NCBI GenBank assembly: GCA_039028695.1
Contig: JBCCHN010000105.1
Coordinates: forward strand, 1 to 18,047
Length of the DNA stretch: 18,047 nt
From: JANQKX01 sp039028695
GTDB lineage: Bacteria; Pseudomonadota; Alphaproteobacteria; Kiloniellales; Kiloniellaceae
Direction of reading: 5' to 3'
The position numbers were made by a program, and so were the translations under genes. Every line of letters starts with the position of its first letter. The stretch's first letter is position 1. Below, piece after piece: positions 13,513 through 18,047 of the stretch. Under the pieces are notes generated by a model that saw only the letters and a program-made list of their open reading frames with translations, made no database searches and was not told the origin of the DNA.

Positions 13513-14508
13513 TCAGGCGTTCATGTCGACCACGACACGACCTTTCACCGCCCCCTTCAAGATTGCCGGGCCCAGAGCGGGTAGATCCGTCAGGGTGGCC
13601 GGCTGGATCATGGCGTCCAGCTTGTCCATGGGTAGATCCTGGGCAAGGCGTTGCCAAGCTTTCAAGCGGTCCTGATAGGGGCGCATCACCGAATCGATGC
13701 CAAGCAGATTGACGCCACGCAGGAGAAAGGGAATCACCGTGGCGGGGAGATGGGCACCGCCCGCGAGCCCCACCGCCGCGACCGACGCGCCGTAGTTCAT
13801 CTGTCCCAAGACACGGGCCAGCATGTCGCCGCCGACCGCATCCACGCAACCGGCCCAGGTTTCCTTTTCAAGGGGCCGCTTGGTGGTCTCGTTCAGTTCT
13901 TCCCGCGGCACGATGCGGCTGGCGCCCAGCCCGGTCAGGTATTCCGCCGTCTCGGGCCGGCCCGTGACCGCCGCCACGTCATACTCGCAGTTGGCCAGGA
14001 TGGCCGTCGCCACCGAGCCCACACCGCCGGCCGCCCCTGTCACCAGAACCTCGCCTTGACCCGTTTTAAGACCATGATCCTCGAGCGCCATGATCGCCAA
14101 CATGGCGGTGAAACCGGCCGTGCCCACGGCCATGGCCCGCTTAGGGGACAAACCATCAGGCAGAGGCACCAGCCAGTCGGCCTTCACCCTTGCCTTTTGC
14201 GCATAGCCGCCCCACCAAACCTCGCCAACCCGCCAGCCGGTGAGCACCACCTGATCCCCCGCCCGGTAGCGATCATCGGCGCTTTCCTCAACTCGCCCGA
14301 CAAAGTCAATTCCGGGGACATGAGGGTAGTTGCGTACCAGACCGCCCCCGCCAGTCAGGCAAAGACCGTCTTTGTAGTTAACCGTGGTATAGTCCACCGC
14401 GACGGTCACATCTCCATCAGTAGGCAGACGATCGGCGCCAATGTCCTCAATGGACTGAGAGATTGTACCGTCTTCGGCCTTGTCGACGATGAGTGCTTTA
14501 AATGTCAT
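13513..14508 (-). CDS. acuI: Acrylyl-CoA reductase (AcuI/YhdH family MDR oxidoreductase)
   Basis: 331 residues. Zinc-free medium-chain reductase: NYKDGLCLTG at 44-53, PHVPGIDFVGRV at 62-73, and the NADPH-binding VTGAAGGVGSVA at 156-167. The C-terminal KGAVKGRVVVD is also standard. AcuI reduces acryloyl-CoA to propionyl-CoA with NADPH and protects cells from acrylate formed during DMSP breakdown. The YhdH/AcuI family is broad, but the position in one operon with dmdA and a ligase supports AcuI; in Ruegeria pomeroyi acuI lies next to dmdA. AAGGAA six bases before ATG supports the start. It is the last gene of the operon, 30 bases after the ligase, and converges with the phosphoesterase-like gene. 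Confidence 0.9.
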   Translation of the reverse strand: MTFKALIVDKAEDGTISQSIEDIGADRLPTDGDVTVAVDYTTVNYKDGLCLTGGGGLVRNYPHVPGIDFVGRVEESADDRYRAGDQVVLTGWRVGEVWWGGYAQKARVKADWLVPLPDGLSPKRAMAVGTAGFTAMLAIMALEDHGLKTGQGEVLVTGAAGGVGSVATAILANCEYDVAAVTGRPETAEYLTGLGASRIVPREELNETTKRPLEKETWAGCVDAVGGDMLARVLGQMNYGASVAAVGLAGGAHLPATVIPFLLRGVNLLGIDSVMRPYQDRLKAWQRLAQDLPMDKLDAMIQPATLTDLPALGPAILKGAVKGRVVVDMNA

Positions 14509-14538
14509 TCTTGGTTCCTTGTTTGGTGCGTTCGTCCG

Positions 14539-16167
14539 CTAGAGATCTTTTGCAGCTTGGCGCAGTTTGAATTTCTCAATCTTGCCGGTGGAGGTTTTGG
14601 GCAGATCGCCGAACACCACCTTTTTCGGGGACTTAAAGCCGGCCATCTGCTCACGGCAAAAGGCGATCACTTCTGCCTCGCTGGGACTGGATCCGGGTTT
14701 TAGCTCGATGAAGGCGCACGGAGTCTCCCCCCACTTCTCATCAGGCCGGGCGACCACCGCAGCCACAGACACATCGGGATGGCGATAGAGCACCCCTTCC
14801 ACCTCGACAGAGGAAATATTTTCGCCGCCGGAGATGATGATATCCTTCAAGCGGTCCTTGACCTGGAGATAGCCGTTGGGATGGACAACCGCCAGATCGC
14901 CGGAATGGAACCAGCCGCCGGCGAAGGCCTCTTCAGTCGCCTCTTGGGACTTGTGATAGCCTTTCATCACTGTGTTGCCCCGGATAACGATCTCGCCCAG
15001 GGTTTCTCCGTCCCGGGGGACAGCTTCACCCGTTTCCTGATCGATTACCGAGACTTCCTCGGTCATGGGGAAGCGGACGCCCTGACGGGCGGCAATTTCC
15101 GCCTGCTCGCCAAAGGGCAGCTCGTCCCACTCGGATTGCCAGGCGCATTGCACCACATGGCCATAGGTCTCGGTGAGGCCATAGACCTGCATGACATCAA
15201 AGCCCAGGGCCTTGGTTTTCTCCAATACGGCGGCGGGCGGCGGGGCGCCGGCGGTCATGACCTTCACGGGATGGGTGATATCGCGGCGTTCTTCTTGGGG
15301 GGCGTTGATCAACATGGAGAGCACCACGGGCGCCCCGCCGAAGTGATCCACCCGGTGATCGGCCACAGCGTTGAAGATGTTTTTTGCGGTTATATAACGA
15401 CAGCAAATGACCGTACCCGCCAGGGCAGTCATGGTCCAGGCATGGCCCCAGCCGTTGCAGTGGAACATGGGCACCGTGTAGAGGTAAGTGGGATGGGGCA
15501 TGAGGCCCCAACCGGCAATGGTGCCATAGGTCATCAGCGCGGAGCCCCTATGATGGTACAGCACACCCTTGGGCCGTCCGCTGGTGCCAGAGGTGTAGTT
15601 GAGGGCCAAGGTGTCCCACTCACTCTCCGGCAGGGACCAAGCCGCCTCAGGATCGCCCTTTGCCAAGAGCTCCTCATAGGTCATCCGGCCCAAGCGTTCC
15701 CCTTCGCCTGGATGGAGATCGGCTTGATCATCAGCAATGTCGACCACTATAACCTCTTTGGTAGCGGTCGCCGCCAGAGCATCCTTGACCCGCGGCGAGA
15801 ACTGGGTGTCGGTGATCAGGACGCGGGTGTCCCCATGCTCCAAAATGTAGGCAATCGTCTCCGGATCCAGCCGGGTATTGATGGTGTTCAATACCGCACC
15901 AGCCATGGCAATGCCGAAGTGGGCTTCAAAAAGCTCAGGCGTGTTGGCGGCGATAATGGAGACCGTTTCACCCCGTTTCACACCAAGCCCCGTCAAGGCC
16001 GAGGCAAAACGGCGGCAGCGGGCATAGACCTCCGCCCAGCTATAGTGTCGGTCGCCATAGACCAGACCTAAACGATCAGGATAAACATCCGCGGCGCGGG
16101 ACAAAAAGGACAGAGGCGAAAGGGGCGTAAAGTTCGCGGCTCGGGGGTCCAGGTGACTTTGGGACAT
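14539..16167 (-). CDS. dmdB: AMP-binding acyl-CoA ligase, probable methylmercaptopropionate-CoA ligase (DmdB)
   Basis: 542 residues, an ANL-superfamily ligase. Adenylate/phosphate loop YTSGTSGRPKG at 191-201; MFHCNGW at 234-240; YGLTET at 329-334; SGDLAV at 422-427; hinge region DRLKDIIISGGENIS at 438-452; and catalytic lysine K529 in PKTSTGKIEK. Such enzymes form an acyl-AMP and then the CoA thioester. In a dmdA operon the expected substrate is 3-methylmercaptopropionate, the product of DmdA, which makes this DmdB. The histidine and tryptophan of the MFHCNGW segment lie where substrate-pocket residues were reported in DmdB, as far as I recall. Medium-chain or other carboxylates remain possible. 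GAGGA seven bases before ATG is a good site. It lies 49 bases after dmdA and 30 before acuI. Confidence 0.85.
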   Translation of the reverse strand: MSQSHLDPRAANFTPLSPLSFLSRAADVYPDRLGLVYGDRHYSWAEVYARCRRFASALTGLGVKRGETVSIIAANTPELFEAHFGIAMAGAVLNTINTRLDPETIAYILEHGDTRVLITDTQFSPRVKDALAATATKEVIVVDIADDQADLHPGEGERLGRMTYEELLAKGDPEAAWSLPESEWDTLALNYTSGTSGRPKGVLYHHRGSALMTYGTIAGWGLMPHPTYLYTVPMFHCNGWGHAWTMTALAGTVICCRYITAKNIFNAVADHRVDHFGGAPVVLSMLINAPQEERRDITHPVKVMTAGAPPPAAVLEKTKALGFDVMQVYGLTETYGHVVQCAWQSEWDELPFGEQAEIAARQGVRFPMTEEVSVIDQETGEAVPRDGETLGEIVIRGNTVMKGYHKSQEATEEAFAGGWFHSGDLAVVHPNGYLQVKDRLKDIIISGGENISSVEVEGVLYRHPDVSVAAVVARPDEKWGETPCAFIELKPGSSPSEAEVIAFCREQMAGFKSPKKVVFGDLPKTSTGKIEKFKLRQAAKDL

Positions 16168-16216
16168 GGCGGTCTCCTCAGGGCATCTTTTTTTGGGGCT
16201 TTATCGCCTCTTTTGC

Positions 16217-17347
16217 TTAGTTATCCTCGAAAGGGATGGCACAGACCCGCGCTTGACGGGTTGTGCCATCGAGCAAGCTCACCGCGACCTGATTACCCAG
16301 GTCCCAATGCCCTCGCTCCATCATGGCAATGCCAATATTGACCTCGAAACGCGGTGACCAAACCGCCGAGTTTACGGCACCCACTAAAATCGGGTTTGCT
16401 TCCCCGTCACCCTTGAATATAGGCCATGACTCTCGGCAGGGGGGAACCGGCGGGCCCTCAAGCTTTATGCCACGTACCAGGCGGGCCGGGCCCTCGGCCT
16501 TAATTTTTAAGAGGGCTTTTTTGCCGATGAAATCCGGACCATCCAAGCGGCAAAAGCGGTCCAAGGCGCATTCATATGGATTGTTTTCCCGCGTCATGTC
16601 CGCACCATAGGACAACAGTCCGCTTTCAATACGTTCCACCAGGTTCGGACAACCCGGCCCGACCCCGAGATCACCCCCCGCCTCCCAAAGGGCATCCCAA
16701 AGGGGCAAGGCGAGGTCATCCCGATCCACGTATATTTCAAAGCCGCCTTGCTTGCTCCAGCCCGAGCGAGCCACGAGAAAGTCATGGCCTTGGAACGGCA
16801 ACCATGCAAAGCGGAAGAATCGAATGTCACGAACCTTATCCCCAAAGACACGGGCCACCAGGGTTTCAGCCTTTGGGCCCTGGACCGCCACCGGATTTAC
16901 CGGTGGCTCGGAAATTTCGACTGAAAGGCCAAGTCCGTATGCCAGGCCCTTGGCCCACAACAGGGCATCCGAATCCGCGATTGAGGCCCAATAGCGGTCT
17001 TCGGCCAGTTTCAGGATCACGGGGTCATTAATCATGCCCCCGGCCTCATCCACCAAAGGTGCATAGACGCATTGCCCGACAACGATTTTGGTCATATCTC
17101 GGGGCGTCATCAACTGGACGAGCCGGGCGGCGTCCGGGCCACGCAACTCGACTTGGCGCTCGCAGCTCACATCCCAGATCTGAACATGTTCGCACAGATG
17201 GCTGTAATCCGTTGCCATTGAGGTAAAAGATGTCGCCAGCAACATGTGGTTATAGACCGTATAGGCCTGCACGCCCAACTCCTCGACGCGGACCGAAAAG
17301 GGCGTCGAGCGGATCCGACGGGATAAAGATAAGATAGCTGATGACAT
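16217..17347 (-). CDS. dmdA: Dimethylsulfoniopropionate demethylase (GcvT-fold DmdA)
   Basis: 376 residues, the normal DmdA length. GcvT-like tri-domain protein with segments I associate with DmdA: SLSRRIRSTPF near the start, GVQAYTVYNHMLL at 25-37, HVQIWDVSCERQVEL at 54-68, TPRDMTKIVVGQC at 81-93, the RSGWSKQGGFEIYVD block at 194-208, GCPNLVERIESGLLSYG at 232-248 and SAVWSPRF near 327. DmdA transfers a methyl from DMSP to tetrahydrofolate, giving methylmercaptopropionate and 5-methyl-THF, the first step of the demethylation route. GcvT paralogues outside the true DmdA clade exist, but the downstream CoA ligase and acuI support the call. GAGG ten bases before ATG is the likely ribosome binding site. 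It heads a three-gene operon. No acuR-like regulator is adjacent; dmdC and dmdD are not in the window. Confidence 0.88.
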   Translation of the reverse strand: MSSAILSLSRRIRSTPFSVRVEELGVQAYTVYNHMLLATSFTSMATDYSHLCEHVQIWDVSCERQVELRGPDAARLVQLMTPRDMTKIVVGQCVYAPLVDEAGGMINDPVILKLAEDRYWASIADSDALLWAKGLAYGLGLSVEISEPPVNPVAVQGPKAETLVARVFGDKVRDIRFFRFAWLPFQGHDFLVARSGWSKQGGFEIYVDRDDLALPLWDALWEAGGDLGVGPGCPNLVERIESGLLSYGADMTRENNPYECALDRFCRLDGPDFIGKKALLKIKAEGPARLVRGIKLEGPPVPPCRESWPIFKGDGEANPILVGAVNSAVWSPRFEVNIGIAMMERGHWDLGNQVAVSLLDGTTRQARVCAIPFEDN

Positions 17348-17528
17348 GATCGGGCAACCTCAATAGCAATGATGCGGCACGGAGCGAATATATCTCCGCT
17401 AACAGTCCGGCCCAAGGAGTTTGATAGAGGAGAGCGATGTTCTTTTTTCCGGTTCTCACTTGGTGACAGCCTGACCGCTAATTCACGGCCTCTTTGGCAA
17501 GCGATCCGACCCCTTGCAAGCCCCGGAG

Positions 17529-18047
17529 TCAGCCGATCTCGAAAAATGGCTCTCCTAAAATTTCCCGACGTGCCTGCAATCCTAGGCCCGGCCGGGTCGG
17601 CGCGGCCATTTGCCCGGCCTCGCACGGCGGCATGCCCCGCGCGTTGGAGACCGTCACCCAGTTCATGAAGTCGACCGTGTGAAAACGGCTGCCCTCGGGC
17701 GTGGAGAGCATTAAATGGGCGGTAGCCGCCGAATCGATGTCGCTGCCACCCGTATCCTCGATGGTCACCCGCAAGCCCAGCTCAACCGCCACATCCCGCA
17801 GGCGCTTGGTCTTGGTTATGCCGCCAATGCGCGATATCTTTAAAGTGACACCACTCATGATGCCCAGATGGTGGGCTTCGAGCAGGTCACCCAGGCAGGC
17901 AATGGATTCGTCCAGGATCAGCGGCTGACGCAGATTGGCGGCCAGACGGGCGTTGTCCGCCATGGCCATGCAGGGCTGTTCCAGATAGTAGTCCATATCG
18001 CCGAGCGCCATTGCAAAGCGGAGAGCCGCGTCCAACTGCCAGGCCCC
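17529..18047 (-). CDS. Enolase-superfamily (mandelate racemase/muconate lactonizing) enzyme, C-terminal part only
   Basis: Partial: the frame is open to the window edge and 172 residues before the stop are visible, about half the usual length. The visible part includes the metal-ligand segment YLEQPC, the next metal-ligand segment LILDES, and LKISRIGGITKTKRLRD with the likely catalytic lysine, then VTIEDTGGSDIDSAATAHL. This tail pattern (EDT-GG-D, then ahL-ST) resembles hydroxyproline-betaine 2-epimerases (HpbD) and cis-3-hydroxyproline dehydratases more than classical mandelate racemase. The first catalytic lysines lie beyond the window. A TTG at 18033-18035 is not a real start, because the frame continues in conserved-looking sequence. 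It runs in the same direction as dmdA, with 181 bases between and no clear terminator, so read-through is possible. Confidence 0.85.
   Translation of the reverse strand, partial: GAWQLDAALRFAMALGDMDYYLEQPCMAMADNARLAANLRQPLILDESIACLGDLLEAHHLGIMSGVTLKISRIGGITKTKRLRDVAVELGLRVTIEDTGGSDIDSAATAHLMLSTPEGSRFHTVDFMNWVTVSNARGMPPCEAGQMAAPTRPGLGLQARREILGEPFFEIG

Noticed and set aside
14779..16071. 430-codon plus-strand frame opposite the acyl-CoA ligase
   Set aside because: It is the antisense shadow of a well-supported ANL ligase with all motifs and a good ribosome binding site on the minus strand.

Overview
The window looks like chromosomal DNA of a GC-rich alphaproteobacterium, probably marine. This is inferred from the gene families (DmdA, AcuI, a GcvA-type LysR regulator, an alphaproteobacterial-style MttB homologue, RTX export substrate) and not from any taxonomic marker. 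Genes are densely packed with convincing Shine-Dalgarno sites. The exception is the first ~240 bases, which are strikingly AT-rich (about 24% GC when counted by eye).

Layout. (1) 1-1763: an AT-rich promoter region and a ~270-nt leader carrying two terminator-like hairpins lead into an RTX calcium-binding protein that ends in a type I secretion domain; a strong terminator follows. (2) 1764-2264: no gene that I can defend. (3) 2265-3821: an exported BNR/Asp-box repeat protein diverges from a single-domain response regulator. (4) 3863-10117: a LysR regulator and a GlxA/GbdR-type AraC regulator diverge. Downstream of the AraC gene come an 806-residue FAD oxidoreductase/GcvT fusion (dimethylglycine/sarcosine dehydrogenase type) and an MttB-family methyltransferase read without any amber codon, preceded by a potentially structured leader. 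(5) 10125-13471: a RarD-type EamA exporter diverges from a two-gene operon of a sodium:solute symporter and a phosphoesterase-fold protein that lacks several standard metal ligands. (6) 13513-17347, minus strand: a tight three-gene operon dmdA, dmdB-like ligase, acuI. (7) 17529-18047: the C-terminal part of an enolase-superfamily (mandelate racemase-like) enzyme that runs off the window.

How they fit together. The strongest theme is catabolism of methylated onium osmolytes. DmdA moves a methyl group from DMSP to tetrahydrofolate, the ligase would activate the methylmercaptopropionate product, and AcuI reduces toxic acryloyl-CoA. Nearby, the FAD/GcvT enzyme would oxidatively demethylate a secondary or tertiary methylamine such as dimethylglycine with capture of C1 units on folate. 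The MttB homologue probably demethylates a quaternary amine upstream of it. The partial racemase family member resembles hydroxyproline-betaine epimerases and 3-hydroxyproline dehydratases, which would suit the same theme. The symporter is a possible uptake route. The MttB homologue has no corrinoid protein or reactivase beside it in this window, which makes its methyl acceptor the most interesting open question here.
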